Below are positions 11,946 to 23,226 of a stretch of 64,000 bases of DNA, in pieces. The stretch is from the NCBI RefSeq assembly GCF_050624435.1, contig NC_134547.1:28196419-28260418 (forward strand). Reading direction: 5' to 3'. Position 1 is the first letter of the stretch, and every line of letters starts with the position of its first letter. The position numbers were made by a program, and so were the translations under genes. The DNA comes from Tenrec ecaudatus (Eukaryota > Chordata > Mammalia > Afrosoricida > Tenrecidae). The notes below the pieces were generated by a model. The model ran no database searches and was not told where the DNA came from. It worked only from the letters and a program-made list of their open reading frames with translations.

Positions 11946-12308
11946 TTTTAAAAAAATCATTTTATTAGGGGATCAAACAACTCCTATCACAATCCATATA
12001 TACATCAATTGTGCAAAGCACATCTATACATTTGCTGCTCTCATCATTCCCAAAACATTTGCTCTCCACCCACGTCCATGGCATCAGGTCCTCATTTTTC
12101 CCCTCCCTCCCCACTCCCCACTCCCTCATGAACCCTTGATAATTTATAAATCATTATTTTGTCATGTCTTGCTCAGTCCCATGTCTCCCTTCACCCACCT
12201 TTCTGTTGTCTGTCTCCCAGGGAGGTCATACGTAGAGCCTTGAAATCATTCCCCCTTTCCAACCCACCCTCCCTATACCCTCCCAGTATTGCCACTCACA
12301 CCACTGGT

Positions 12309-12450
12309 CTTTTTTTTTTAATTTATTTATTTATGTATTTTAACAATTTATTGGGGCTGATACAATTCTTTTCACAGTTCATACATATACATACATCAAT
12401 TGTATAAAGCACATCTGTACAGTCTTTGCCCTAATCATTTTTTTTCTCTT
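12309..12450 (-). mobile_element. Nested short 3'-end copy
   Basis: Antisense AACAATTTATTGGGGCTGAT through TCAATTGTATAAAGCACATC repeats the last 90 or so bases of the 3'UTR. The same end is seen again at 12,460-12,545. It is therefore a second, severely truncated copy inside or beside the 3' end of the larger element. Confidence 0.7.
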
Positions 12451-12808
12451 TTCTTCTTTTACATTTTATTAGGGACTCATACAACTCTTACCACAATCCA
12501 TACATATACATACATCAATTGTATAAAGCACATCCATACATTCCCTGCCCCAATCATTCTCAAGGCATTTGCTCTCCACTTAAGCCCCTTGCATCAGGTC
12601 CTCTTTTTCCCCCCTCCCTCCCCATTCCCCCCTCCCTCATATGCCCTTAGTAATTTATACATCGTTATTTTGTCATATCTTGCCCTATCCGGAGTCTCCC
12701 TTCCCCCCTTCTCTGCTGTCCCTCTCCCAGGGAAGAGGTCACATGTGGTTCCTTGTAATCAGTTCCCCCTTTCCAACCCACTCACCCTCCACTCTTCCAG
12801 CATCGTCC

Positions 12809-15182
12809 CTCACACCCTTGGTCCTGAAGGTATCATCCACCCTGGATTCCCTGTACCTCCAACCCTCATATGTACCAGTGTACAGCCTCTGTCCTATCCA
12901 GCCCTGCAAGGTAGAATTCGGATCATGGTAGTTGGGAGGAGGAAGCATCCAGGATCTGGGGGAAAGCTGTGTTCTTCATCGATACTACCTCACACCCTAA
13001 TTAACCCATCTCCTCTCCTAAACCCCTCTATGAGGGGATCTCCATTGGCCGACACTTGGGCCTTGGGTCTCCACTCTGCACTTCCCCCTTCATTTGATAT
13101 GATATATATATACATATATACACATACATATACACATATATACACATACATACACACACTTATATCTTTTTTTTTTTGCATGATGCCTTATACCTGGTCC
13201 CTTGGGCACCTCGTGATCGCACTGGCCGGTGTGCTTCTTCCATGTGGGCTTATTTGCTTCTGAGCTAGATGGCCGCTTGTTCACCTTCAAGCCTTTAAGA
13301 CCCCAGACACTATCTCTTTTGATAGCCGGGCACCATCAGCTTTCTTCACCACATTTGCTTATGCACCCATTTGTCTTCAGCGATCCTATCATGGAGGTGT
13401 GCAGTCAATGATATGATTTTTTGTTCTTTGATGCCTGGTAACTGATCCCTTTGGGACCACTCGATCACACAGGCTGGTGTGTTCTTCCATGTGAACTTTG
13501 TTGCTTCTGAGCTAGATGGCCACTTGTTTATCTTCAAGCCTTTAAGACCCCAGTCACTATCTCTTTTGATAGCCGGTCATCATCAGCTTTCTTCACCACA
13601 TTTACTTGTTCACCCACTTTGGCTCCAGCCGTTGTGTCGGGAGAGTGAGCATCATAGAGTTCCAATTTAATAAAAGAAGGTATTCATGCATTGAGGGAGT
13701 GTTTGAGTAGAGGCCCAAGGTCCTTCTGCCACCTTAATACTTGACCTATAAATATAGACACATAGATCTATTTCCCCATCCTCCTATATATATTTGCATG
13801 TACATGTCTTTGTCTACACCTCCATGAATGCCCTTTGACTCCTAGCTCTTTCCTCCATCTCCCTTGACTTTCTTCCTGCCCTACTACCATGCTTCATCGC
13901 CACCTGGGCTAGAGTATGCCTCTTCTCTAAGCAACCTTACCCTTGATCATTTCCCACCAGGCCTGCCACTCCCCCTTCTCTACCATTTGGCGTCCCATGT
14001 TTTTCCCTTGTCCCTGGGTTTGTTAACACCACTCACACCACTGGTCTTGAGGGGATCATCTGCCTTGGATTCCCTGTATTTCCAGTTCCCATCTGTACCA
14101 GTGTACATCCTCTGGTCTAGTCAGACTTGCAAGGTAGGATTTGGATCATGACAGTGGGAGGAGGGGGAGGAAGCATTTAGGAACTAGAGGAAAATTGTAT
14201 TTTTCATTGTTGCTACATCGCACCTTGACAGTCTCGTCTCCTCCCCAAGACCTTTCTGTAAGGGGATGTCCAGTGGCCTACAAATGGGCTTTGGGTCTCC
14301 ACTCTGCACACCCTCGCTCATTCACTATGGTAAGATTTTTTGTTCTGTTGATGCCTGATACTTGATCCCTTGACACCTTGTGATCACACAGGCTGGTGTG
14401 CTTCTTCCTTGTGGGCTTTGTTGTTACTGAGCTAGATGGCCACTTGTTTACCTTCAAGCCTTTAAGACCCCAGATGCTATATCTTAGCCATCAGCTTTCT
14501 TCGCCACATTTGTTTATTCACCCATTTGTCTTCAGTGATTGTATCAGGGATGTGAGCACACAATTATATGAATTTTTTGTTCTTTGATGCCTCATACTGA
14601 TCCCTTCACCACCTTGTGATCACACAGGCTGGTGTGCTTCTTCCATGTGGACTTTGTTGCTTCTGAGCTAGATGACCAATAGTTTGCCTTCAAGTCATTA
14701 AGACCCCAGATGCTATATCTTTTGATAACCGGGCACCATCAGCTTTCTTCATCACATTTAGTTGTTCACCCACTTTGTCTTCAGCGGCTGTGTCAGGATG
14801 GTGAGCATCAAAGAATGCCAATTTGATAGAAGAAAGTATTCTCGCATTGAGGGAGTACTTGAGTGGAGGCCCAAAGTCCATCTGCTACCTTAATACTCAC
14901 CCTATAAATATATGCACACAGATCTATTTCCCCATCCTCATGTATAAACATATTTGCATATGTACATGTCTTTATCTAGACCTCTATAAATGCCCTCTGC
15001 CTTCCACCTCTTTCCTCTATTTCCTTTGACTTTCTTCCTGTCCCACTATCATGCTCAGTCCCCACCAGGGTTTCAAAAATTCCTCTTAGTTACATTACCC
15101 TTGATCATGCCCTAGCAGGCCTTCTCACCACCGATTTGGATCTCTTGTTGTTCCCTTGTCCCTGGGTTTGTTAACACCACTA
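12809..15182 (-). repeat. About 1.2-kb tandem duplication inside the 3'UTR
   Basis: The order of landmarks from 12,809 to 14,033 (CACACC-TTGGTCCTGA, then two CTTTAAGACCCCAG modules, then TCTATTTCCCCATCCTC, then CCCTGGGTTTGTTAACACC) repeats from 14,033 to 15,182. At the junction the plus strand reads GTTAACACCACT and goes straight into CACACCACTGGTC. At the outer end the same GTTAACACCACT continues into ACCTTTCCCC. The switch occurs at a CACT microhomology. Confidence 0.75.
13097..13162. repeat. (TA/CA)n-rich microsatellite
   Basis: Alternating TATATACATATATACACA-type sequence of about 65 bases, followed by a T run. Low-complexity expansion inside the 3'UTR. Confidence 0.9.
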
Positions 15183-16261
15183 CCTTTCCCCCACCTCCCT
15201 GTCTCCAATGTCCCCACGGAACTATTGGTCCCATTTTTTTCTCCTCCAATTGTTCATCCAGCCTATCTTATTTAGACAGACATGAGGAGGTAAAAACATG
15301 CACAAAAACAAGACAGAGCACAACCAAGCAACAATATACAACAAAACAATAGCAACAAACCAATGACAAAAACAAAACAGAACAAGAAAGAAAAGCTTGT
15401 AGTTAGTTCAAGGATTGTTTGTTGGCCTTTAGGAGTGTTTTCCAGTCCAGTCTGTTGGGGCACCACGCCCTGGCCCCAAAGTACTCCTTCAGTATTCCCT
15501 GGGGACCTTGCCGCTCCATTCCCTTGCTGTTCTATTGCACCCCCTTAGTGTTTTGCCTCGGTGTGGCGGGATCCGATCGGATGCTATTTCTACACTGTGT
15601 CTCCAGTGTTGTCCCCCTGTTGGGGATGGCCATGTGGTCCTCTCTGTCAACTGGCTGCTCTGGTGGGCCATGATGTGCTCCACTCTCTCTTCCTCCCACT
15701 TCACCTTCTCCCCATTGTTCCGATCAGATATGTCCCTCTTCCAGAGCTGTAGATGCAGTGCTGTCCTTTGAAATAAATTCTTCTGAGGGGAGGGGTAAGT
15801 GTCCATTTAGTAGTTGGTGTTGGGGCCGGCCCCCCAGACCTCTCCACTGGTTCCCTACTCCACACCGGCATGTTGCATTCACATCTTGGACCACCAGATT
15901 GAAGTCTGGTCCCTGTTTCCCTGTGGAAATACAAACAATACCCTCCCCTTGGGTGGGTTAGTGCCCTTTGCCCTCACTACCCTTTTCTTTTTTATTATTT
16001 TTTTCCTTTCCCCACAACCTTTTTAGTTGTCTACCATGTGTATCCCTGTATTTGGTCTGGTCCCTGCCATATTACCTGGTCCTCACTCCAGGAAGGTTTG
16101 TATACCATAGCTTTTTCCCTATGCCCCATTTGCCTTTTTTTTTTTTTAAGTTTACCTCCACAACCTTTCAAGTTTTTCTATATTTAAGTCAATGCTGTCT
16201 TGAGGTCTGTTTTCTCTTTTTTGCCTTCTGGGTGAGGTTGCTCTATGCGGTGGCCTCTTAT

Positions 16262-17158
16262 TTATGCTTGGTGAGTGTTGTTCTTCTGCTCATACTGGGT
16301 TGGCAAGGATCTTTTGTAGGGCTGGGTTTCTTCGAACGTATTCTTTGATTTTTTTTCCTTGTCTGGGAAGACTCTTACTTCTCCATTTATCTTTATCGAT
16401 AATTTGGCTGGGTAGAGTATTCTTGGGTTTGCATTGTTTTCCTTCAGTTTTTGGAATATGTTCCTCCACTCTCTACTCTTCTTCATAGTTTCTGCTGATA
16501 GGTCTGAGCATATGCTTATGTGGGAACCTTTATATGTGATTGCTTGTTTTTCCCTAGCTGCTCTCATGATTTTCTCCTTTTCCTCAAAGTTGGATAATTT
16601 AACTATTCTGTGCCTTGGTGACTTCTTGGGATTCAATCTAGCTGGTGTTCTTTCAGCCTCCTGAATGGTTGCCTGGTTTTCATTCATTAAGCTGGGGAAG
16701 CTTTCCTCCAAGAATTCTCTCACTATTGTTGCAGATGACTTCGTTGTTGTGTCTTCTTCCGGTAAGCCAATAATTCTAATGTTGTTCTGCTTCATAGTAT
16801 CAGACATAGCTCTTAAGTTTTCTTCAGCTTCTCTGATGATCTTATTAGATTTTTGTTCGTGTTTGTTAAAGTCTGCTTGGCTGTCCTACAAGTCACTGAT
16901 GCGGTTCTCTTATTCCTCCAGTTGCTTCTCAAGGTCCGTGAATCTACTACTGGTTTTTGTTATCTCCTCCCTAAGCTCCTATAGTTCTCTTTGGTTTATG
17001 GATTTTACCTCTTCTATCATTTAATCCTTTTTCTGTATTGCTTCCCTCATATCCTGTATGACTACAAATAGCATTCTGAAAATGTCTTTCTGTGGCAGCT
17101 CAACATCTGCGTCTTCTATGTATGTCATTATGTTCAGGACATCTTCTGCCATTGCCAT
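16262..17158 (-). pseudogene. L1-type ORF1 (ORF1p), decayed
   Basis: Read from an ATG at 17,158, one frame runs about 299 codons to a stop at 16,262, with at least four nonsense codons in the N-terminal half. The C-terminal 181 residues are open (16,807-16,262). N-terminal text such as KSINQREL, SSRFTDLEKQLEE and KSNKIIREAEENL fits the coiled coil. MKQNNIRIIGLPEED is the start of the RRM domain, and the NFEEKEKIMRAAREKQAITYKG-like region is the C-terminal domain. L1 ORF1p is a trimeric RNA-binding chaperone that coats its own transcript. Length fits the family. The stops mean this copy is dead. Confidence 0.9.
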
Positions 17159-18190
17159 TTGTTTCTCCCATTTTTTTTGTTGATGTCATTGGGGCTGATG
17201 GCTGTTTGCGATGCATTGTTTTAGAGGAACCAGGTGCCGTTTTCCAGGGAGTTGAAGAGCACTTCCTCTCTCTGGAAGACTTGTAGGAGTGCTTCTTCTA
17301 ACTGCCTATAGCTTATTTCACTATGGAATTAACCTACCACTTTATCTTCCTGTGGCTTCCCTCTTAGCGTAGTGACCCAGAAGGCTGGTTGGTTGCCTGC
17401 TTTGGTGTTGTGGAGGTTGGACAGAAGTTCCTGCAGCAGCTTGGAGTGTTGAGGAGTGTTGGCCGAGCTGCCTAATGCCCCCAGGCACATAAGCAGGAAT
17501 TCCCCAGTAAGAAGTTGAGCAGAGTATCCCCTGGTGAAGGCCAGCAGGACTTTTCCCAGCCTTGCTAGCTACACAGTGTGGAGCTCACCTAGCTGGGTAT
17601 GGCGCAGGCATAAATGCACTAGGCTAAGGGGAGTGGTCTGGAGGTTAGCAGTAGAGTGTGAGAGACCAAGAAAGAGACAAAGAGGAGGGGAAAAAAGTTA
17701 AAAAGCAAGACCACTGAGGCTGTGGGGGGTCTGGGAGGAGGGGAATATAGTGAAGAGATGGAAACAAAGCAACAACGTATCTGAGTCGAGATCTCAGCCA
17801 GTGGGGATGCAAGGATTTAGTCCCTGTCCCTGCTGGGAAGCGGCAGCAGCAAGCTATGGTTGTGTTGAGAAAAGGCCCCTAAGCAGACCGAGGGGGAGAC
17901 AGATAGGAGCTGCAAGGGTCCAGTCCCTGTCCTGAGGCAGGTGGTGGCAAACTGTGGCTGTGTTGAGACCAAGCCGCCCTACAGGTTCCAATTGCTCCCA
18001 GCTCCGGCAGAGACAGTGGCAAGGCCAAGGTGAAGCCCCAGCTGGCCTCCACTGAGGTAAGCCAAAAGCTCCCAATCCCTCAAAACCTCGTGAGTCTGTG
18101 CCTACTTATCTGCATTCCAGCAGTGATGAATTTCCCTCTAACCAACTCTCCTTGGCTGAATTCAGCGACGTCCCTCTGGTATGTGTTACC

Positions 18191-18216
18191 CCGTCGCCAT
18201 CTTGCTGGAAGCCCCC
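18191..18216 (-). promoter_or_regulatory. L1-type 5' end with YY1-like motif
   Basis: On the minus strand the element opens with GGGGGGCTTCCAGCAAGATG and continues GCGACGG. In human L1, an AAGATGGC motif within the first 20 bases binds YY1 and places transcription initiation at the element's first base. The same spacing here supports a complete 5' end. Function is inferred. Confidence 0.65.
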
Positions 18217-18230
18217 CATTCCTCACCCTT
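18217..18230. repeat. Target-site duplication, right copy
   Basis: CATTCCTCACCCTT, identical to 11,932-11,945. It continues directly into RTE sequence (GAATGAGTGCCTCATGAGCA). Confidence 0.93.
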
Positions 18231-19667
18231 GAATGAGTGCCTCATGAGCACGACGAAGTGTTCTGGAATTCTCATTCTTCTCGTTGCTATTCAAAGTTTG
18301 TTATAACCCACGTAGTCTAATTATTGATTATGCCTTGCATAGTCAATAAAACACAAGTAAGCACCTTTCTAGTATTCTTTTCTTGCATTTGAAGTTAGCC
18401 AGTATAGTGCCTCATTCCATGTCCTTTTTGTGAATCTGACTTGAATTTCTGGCAGCTACTTATCAATGCACTGAACTAACTGTCATTGTATGATCTTCAG
18501 CAAAGTTTTAGTTGCATGTGATATTGATGATATTGTTCAACAATGTCTGCATTCTACTGAGTCACCTTTCTTTGGAATGAAGTATTCCATCAATTCCTAG
18601 AGCCTTATTTTTAACTAATGCCCTCAGTGTAGCTTGGACATCTTCGGTTGCTGATCATACACTTACTACCTCTTGAGACAGCTGAATGTTGACCAATTCT
18701 TTTAATACAATGCCTTCCTTTCCAACTTCTTTTGATGCTTCCTGAAACATCCAGTATTTTACATATAGAAACTTTCAATATTGCAACTTGAGGCTTGATT
18801 TGTTTTTCCTGCATTCTTTAAGTTTAGTATATGCTGAGTGTGTTCTTCCTTTTTGGTTTTCTAACTCCGGGTCTTTGCGCTTTTCAATTTAATATTTTCT
18901 TTTTTCTTCTCAAGCTGCCCTTTGAAAATTTCTGTTTGGGTATTTTACTTCACCATTTCTTTCATTTTCTTCAGCTGCTTTAGCTGCTCTATATTGAAGG
19001 GCAAGTTTTGGAGTCTTATCTAACATCCATTATGATCTTTTCTTTCTTTTCTGTCTTTTTAATGGCCTTTGCTTTCTTCGTGTATGGTGTGATGTCATCT
19101 CACAGCTCTTTAGGTCTCTGTCATTTGTATTCAATGAGTCAAATCTATTCTTGATATGTTCTAAAATTTCAGGTGGGATATATTCAAGGTTGTATTTTTT
19201 CTTGTGGACTTTTTTTAACTTTCAACTTCAACCTGCACTTACATATGAGCAATTGATGGTCTGTTCCACAGTCCATCTCTGGTCTCCTTTTGGCTTCATC
19301 ATGGTCTCTTCCCAGAAATATAGTCCATTTGTTTCCTGTGTATAATCACCATTTATGTTGTTGAACAAAGGTCATTGCAAAAAAATAATTGCAAAAGCTT
19401 ATGATGTGATTTCCAGCTTCATTTCTATCATCAAGGTCATAGTTTCCATCCTCGGTTAGTAATTGACTATTCCATACTTATTGTTTCACATTCCAATCAA
19501 CAATAATTATGAATGCATCTTGTTTTTATATTTGATCCATTTCAGACTGAAGAATTTCCTCATCGTGAGTTTAGTGCTTTGTATGTAAATTTAAATAAGA
19601 GTTGTGCTAACTGGATTTCCTTGTATGCATATAGATGTTATCCTATCATAGACAACATTGTACTTCA

Positions 19668-20360
19668 GGTATCAGGCATCATCAGAACAAAAAATCTTAC
19701 CATAGTGAATGAGGGGGGGGAGTGCGGAGTGGAGACCCAAAGTCCATTTGTAGGCCACTGGAGATCCCCTTGCAGAGTGGTCTCGGGTAGGAGACAAGCC
19801 AGACAGGGTGCAATGTAGCAACGATGAAAAATACAACTTTCCTCTAGTTCCTAAATGCTTCCTCCCCTCCCACCCCACCCTCCCACTATCATGATCCCAA
19901 TTCTACCTTTCAAGTCTGGCTAGACCAGAGGATGGACACTGGTACAGACAGGAACTGCAAACACGGGGAATCCAGGGTGGAAGATCCCTTCAGGACCAGT
20001 GGTGTGAGTGGCGATACTGGGAACATAGAGGGAGGGTGGATTGGAAAGGGGGACCCGATTACAAGGATCTACATGTGACCTCCTCCCTGGGGAATGGACA
20101 ACAGAAAAGTGGGTGAAGGGAGACGTCAGACAGGGCAAGATATGACAAAATAATAATTTCTAAATGTTCATGGGTTCATGAGGGAGAGGGGAGAAGGAAG
20201 GGAGGGGGAAATGAGGAGCTGATGCCAGGAGCGTAGGTGGAGAGCAAATGTTTTGAGCATGATGAGGGCAATGAATGTACAAATGTGCTTTATACAATTT
20301 ATATATATATATAGATTGTAAAAAGAGTTCTATGAGCCCCTAATAAAACGATTTAAAAAA
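19668..20360 (+). mobile_element. 5'-truncated L1/HAL1-type 3'UTR copy
   Basis: Sense copy from GTATCAGGCATCATCAGAAC to CCCCTAATAAAACGATTTAA plus an A tail, inserted in the antisense RTE, which resumes at about 20,370 (GTGACACCACTCCTCTTG). I could not find a convincing target-site duplication. Confidence 0.85.
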
Positions 20361-21236
20361 AAGAAAATGAATGTGACACCACTCCTCTTGAATTATTCAT
20401 TCCCAGCCTAGTAAGAAATATGATTGTCTGGTTTTAAATGGCCAATACCAGTCCGTTTCAGCTCACTATTACACAGGATGTGGATCTCTATGAATGCTAC
20501 TTCATTTTTGATGACTTCCAGCTATCATGCCTCAGACAATTTATGTTTCAGTTGTTAATAGATGTTGGCAACTTTTTCTAATCCTTTTGAGTCAGGCCCA
20601 AAGAGCAAATAAAGGTCTAAGAAGCTTTACTCCATCCACATCATTATGATCAACTCTACTTTGAGAGGCAACTCTTCCTCAGTTGTATTTTGAGTGATTG
20701 CCTCCTGACCTAAGGGCTCAACTTCCTGAATTATATCTGATAATATCATGTCACTGTGTACAGGTTTTCAGTGGCCAGTTTCTCAGTATTGGATAGTTTA
20801 TTCCTTGTTTGTCTGGGCACTCTTAGTTTATTCTTCGTCTGGGCACTCTATTGAAACCCAGTCACCTGGGGTAACCCTGCTGGTATTTAAAATACCAGTG
20901 ACAAAGTTTCCAGCATCACAGCAACACACAAGCCACCACAGTACAGCAAACTGACAGACAAGTGGTAGAAACATTGCTTAGGTGTATGCAACTCTGTTAA
21001 TTGTGTACTAATAATTTTGTATATGGCTTTTCCATTATGATTCACTTCAAAATATTTTTAATCTCTGTTGATTGCTTCCTGACTCCAAATTTTTAAATGT
21101 ACTATTCAGTTTTCAGATATCAGGAGAGTTTCTCAATACCTTATTTATTCCTAATTAGAAATTTTGTTGTAGCAACATAGTATGCTTTATTTCAATACTT
21201 TCAAAATTATTGGGACCTGTTTTATAGACTGTGTTC

Positions 21237-21412
21237 TCCCCTGGTGGCGTAGCAGCATTGGGCTGCGAACCACAGGTCAGGACTTCCATCTTACCAGCCA
21301 TTCTGCAGGAAAAAGATGAGATTACTATATGTGCACCCTTAAATTATTATAGCACCAGAGTCCTTGTAGGATTGCTATGACTTGGAATTCACTCTATAGC
21401 AGCAAGCAGATA
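21237..21412 (+). mobile_element. AfroSINE
   Basis: Starts CCCCTGGTGGCGTAGCAGCA, then TGGGCTGCGAACCACAGGTC, and ends in GGATTGCTATGACTTGGAAT plus a variant tail. It keeps the tRNA-like head and RTE-like tail and faces the minus-strand AfroSINE at 21,520. Confidence 0.86.
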
Positions 21413-21519
21413 GTCTATTGTAGTGAGTGTTCCATATGTACTTGAAAAGAATATGTAATCTTTTATCATTAAGTGTGATGTTCAGAAAATGTCAGTAAGT
21501 TCTAGTTGGTTCATTTGAA

Positions 21520-21700
21520 AAAATCCAAGCTTACTGCCAGAGAGTCAATGCTGACTCATAGTGACCTCTGTGGGTCCCTGGGATTATAACTGTTTATGGT
21601 AATAGAAAGCCCAGACTTTCTCACACTGAGCTGCTGGTGGTTTCAAACTGCAAACCAGGTGGATCATAACCCAAAGGTAACCAATGCATTATCTATGGCT
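21520..21700 (-). mobile_element. AfroSINE
   Basis: Antisense copy: tail complement CAGAGAGTCAATGCTGACTC, middle AGCCCAGACTTTCTCACACT, and head complement GGTTTCAAACTGCAAACCAG. It lies about 110 bases from an AfroSINE in the opposite orientation. Confidence 0.85.
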
Positions 21701-22119
21701 TTTCTGATAGAATTATTATTTATTTTATTTTTATTGAGGAAAGAGTATTAATTCAATAACTCTGGTTGTGATTTTATCAATTAATCCTTAAATTAATGTC
21801 AGCTTTTGCTTCATATATTTTAAAACTATAGTAAGTGCATAGATTGTTATTATGTTTCCTTGTCCCTTTCATTAGTACATAATGTTCTTGTTTGCCTCTG
21901 AGAATATTTCTGTTCTGATATCTGCTTTATATTATATTGGTTTATCCATTTTAACTTCCTTTATAAAGTATTTACATGATATATATTTTTATACTGCTTA
22001 CTTTTAACTTATCTGTGTCTTTATATTTAAAGTGTGTTTTGAACAGCATATAATTTATCCTATTTTTGTATCTAGTCTGATCATCTCGGCCATTTATTTA
22101 TTTATAATTATTTTATATG

Positions 22120-22510
22120 GGGCTCTTACAGCTTTTATTAACAATCCATACATCCATTATGTTAAGTGCATTTGTACATATGTTGCCACCATCATTTTCA
22201 AAACATTTTCTTTCTACTTGAGCCCTTGGTATCAGCTCTCATTTTTCCCTCCCTCCCCCACACTCATGAACCCTTGATAAATTATAGATTATTTTTATTT
22301 CCATATCCTACACTGTCTGCTGTCTCCCTTCACCCATGATTCTGTTGTTCATCACCCTGGGTGATCATTGGGTGATCATTACATCGATCATTGGGATAGG
22401 TTCTCACTTTCTCCTCCCACTTGCCCTCTACCCTCATGGAATCCCTACTCCCAATATTGTTCCTGAGGGGGTTATCTGTCCTGGATTCAATGTGTCCAGA
22501 GCTCTTATCT
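22120..22510 (-). mobile_element. 3'-terminal copy of the L1/HAL1-type 3'UTR
   Basis: Antisense TATATGGGGCTCTTACAGCT through CATTTTCAAAACATTTTCTT to TGTCCTGGATTCAATGTGTC. It is more diverged than the copies at 24.3 or 29 kb and so is probably older. It contains the short direct repeat GGGTGATCATT twice (22,359-22,380). Confidence 0.8.
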
Positions 22511-22689
22511 GTAGGCTTTTAATATTTAGACCATTTACATTTAATGTAATTCTTGATAAGGGTGGGTTTGTCTATGATCTTGGAACTTGTTTTCTGTTTA
22601 CTCCATCTTCTTTATTCCTTTATTCCTTCATTCTTTTTTTGAATTAATTATTTTTCTTACCATTTCACATCTCTATTGACCTAGTAGAA

Positions 22690-22805
22690 GTGCCCATGTG
22701 GCCCTGTGGGTAAGTGTTGCAGCTATCTGCTCCTGTAAAGACGTATAGGCTCAGAAATCCTATAGAGTTGCTATGAGTTGGAATCAACTCTATTGCAGTG
22801 GTGTG
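22690..22805 (+). mobile_element. AfroSINE, internally shortened
   Basis: GCCCATGTGGCCCTGTGGGT head joined to CTCCTGTAAAGACGTATAGG and the tail AGTTGCTATGAGTTGGAATC. It lacks part of the B-box region. Confidence 0.78.
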
Positions 22806-22878
22806 TGTGTGGGAGAGAAGGGGATTTATTGGCCTAATACCTGCATTTCTTTATTTTATTTTTAGTCATACACTAGAG

Positions 22879-23071
22879 CAGTGTTTCCCAAAGTTGGAGA
22901 TACTACCCCCTGGAGGTGCTAAAAGATCCAGGAGGGCTGGAAAAGCAAATACCAACACTTTATCCTGGAAAATGGACAATAGTACAACATTTTTTCATTG
23001 CAAAAGGGATGTTGACTAATTCTTTTTTTCTGAAAAGTAGGCAGTAGGCCAAATAAGTTTGGGAACCTATT
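22879..23071 (+). mobile_element. Small non-autonomous hAT-like DNA transposon
   Basis: About 193 bases with imperfect terminal inverted repeats (CAGTGTTTCCCAAAGTT at the left; complement of AAGTTTGGGAACCTATT at the right). It is flanked by 8-bp CACTAGAG (22,871-22,878) and CTCTAGAG (23,072-23,079). Eight-base duplications and CAGTG ends are typical of hAT elements. There is no transposase. A fragment of the same family lies at 60,640. Confidence 0.65.
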
Positions 23072-23139
23072 CTCTAGAGCTTAATTTATGTATCTTTAAG
23101 GCTTAAAGTTTTGAAATTATTTAATTTAAAAAAAGAGTT

Positions 23140-23226
23140 AGTCTTGGAAACTCAAGAAGCCATTTTACCCTGCCCTACTGGGTCTCTATGAATTGGTACT
23201 GACTTGATAGCAATTTGGTTTGGTTT
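23140..23226 (+). mobile_element. AfroSINE 3' half
   Basis: CTTGGAAACTCAAGAAGCCA followed by GGGTCTCTATGAATTGGTAC and the TTGATAGCAATTTGGTTTGG tail. The head is missing. Confidence 0.72.

Larger units (their letters stand above)
11946..18216 (-). mobile_element. Full-length HAL1-like element: ORF1, long 3'UTR, no ORF2
   Basis: Complete minus-strand element with a 14-bp perfect target-site duplication. Its 5' end at 18,216 starts with a G run and a YY1-type CAAGATGGC motif. An L1-like 5'UTR follows to about 17,160, then a decayed ORF1 (17,158-16,262). After a spacer of about 240 bases the recurring 3'UTR begins (about 16,020) and runs to the AATAAAATGATTTTT end near 11,950. There is no endonuclease or reverse transcriptase sequence anywhere. 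ORF1 without ORF2 is the definition of HAL1 (half-L1), a class that depends on L1 enzymes. The 3'UTR carries an internal duplication and at least one nested short copy. An alternative is an ordinary L1 that lost ORF2 by deletion after insertion. Confidence 0.8.
10830..20990 (-). mobile_element. RTE/BovB-type LINE, antisense, split by two insertions
   Basis: Three blocks (10,830-11,931; 18,231-19,660; 20,370-20,990) read as one antisense RTE: 3' tail at 10,830-10,870, the 3' module at 11,000-11,250, the reverse-transcriptase region at 11,300-11,700 and 18,240-18,500, and the 5' part to 20,990 (CCACAGTACAGCAAACTGAC). Decayed RT text such as the antisense of a YSKAFD-HNKL-like segment lies at 18,280-18,360. 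The blocks are separated by a full-length L1-type element (11,946-18,216) and a 3'UTR copy (19,668-20,360). All frames are broken. Confidence 0.8.

Noticed and set aside
12400-13263. A 287-codon plus-strand frame
   Set aside because: It runs through the antisense 3'UTR of the HAL1-like element, including a microsatellite; it is low-complexity and not a protein.
13190-14880. A CRISPR-like array (regular repeated modules)
   Set aside because: Units are 190-270 bp, diverged and without unique spacers; they are tandem modules of a retrotransposon 3'UTR in a mammalian genome.
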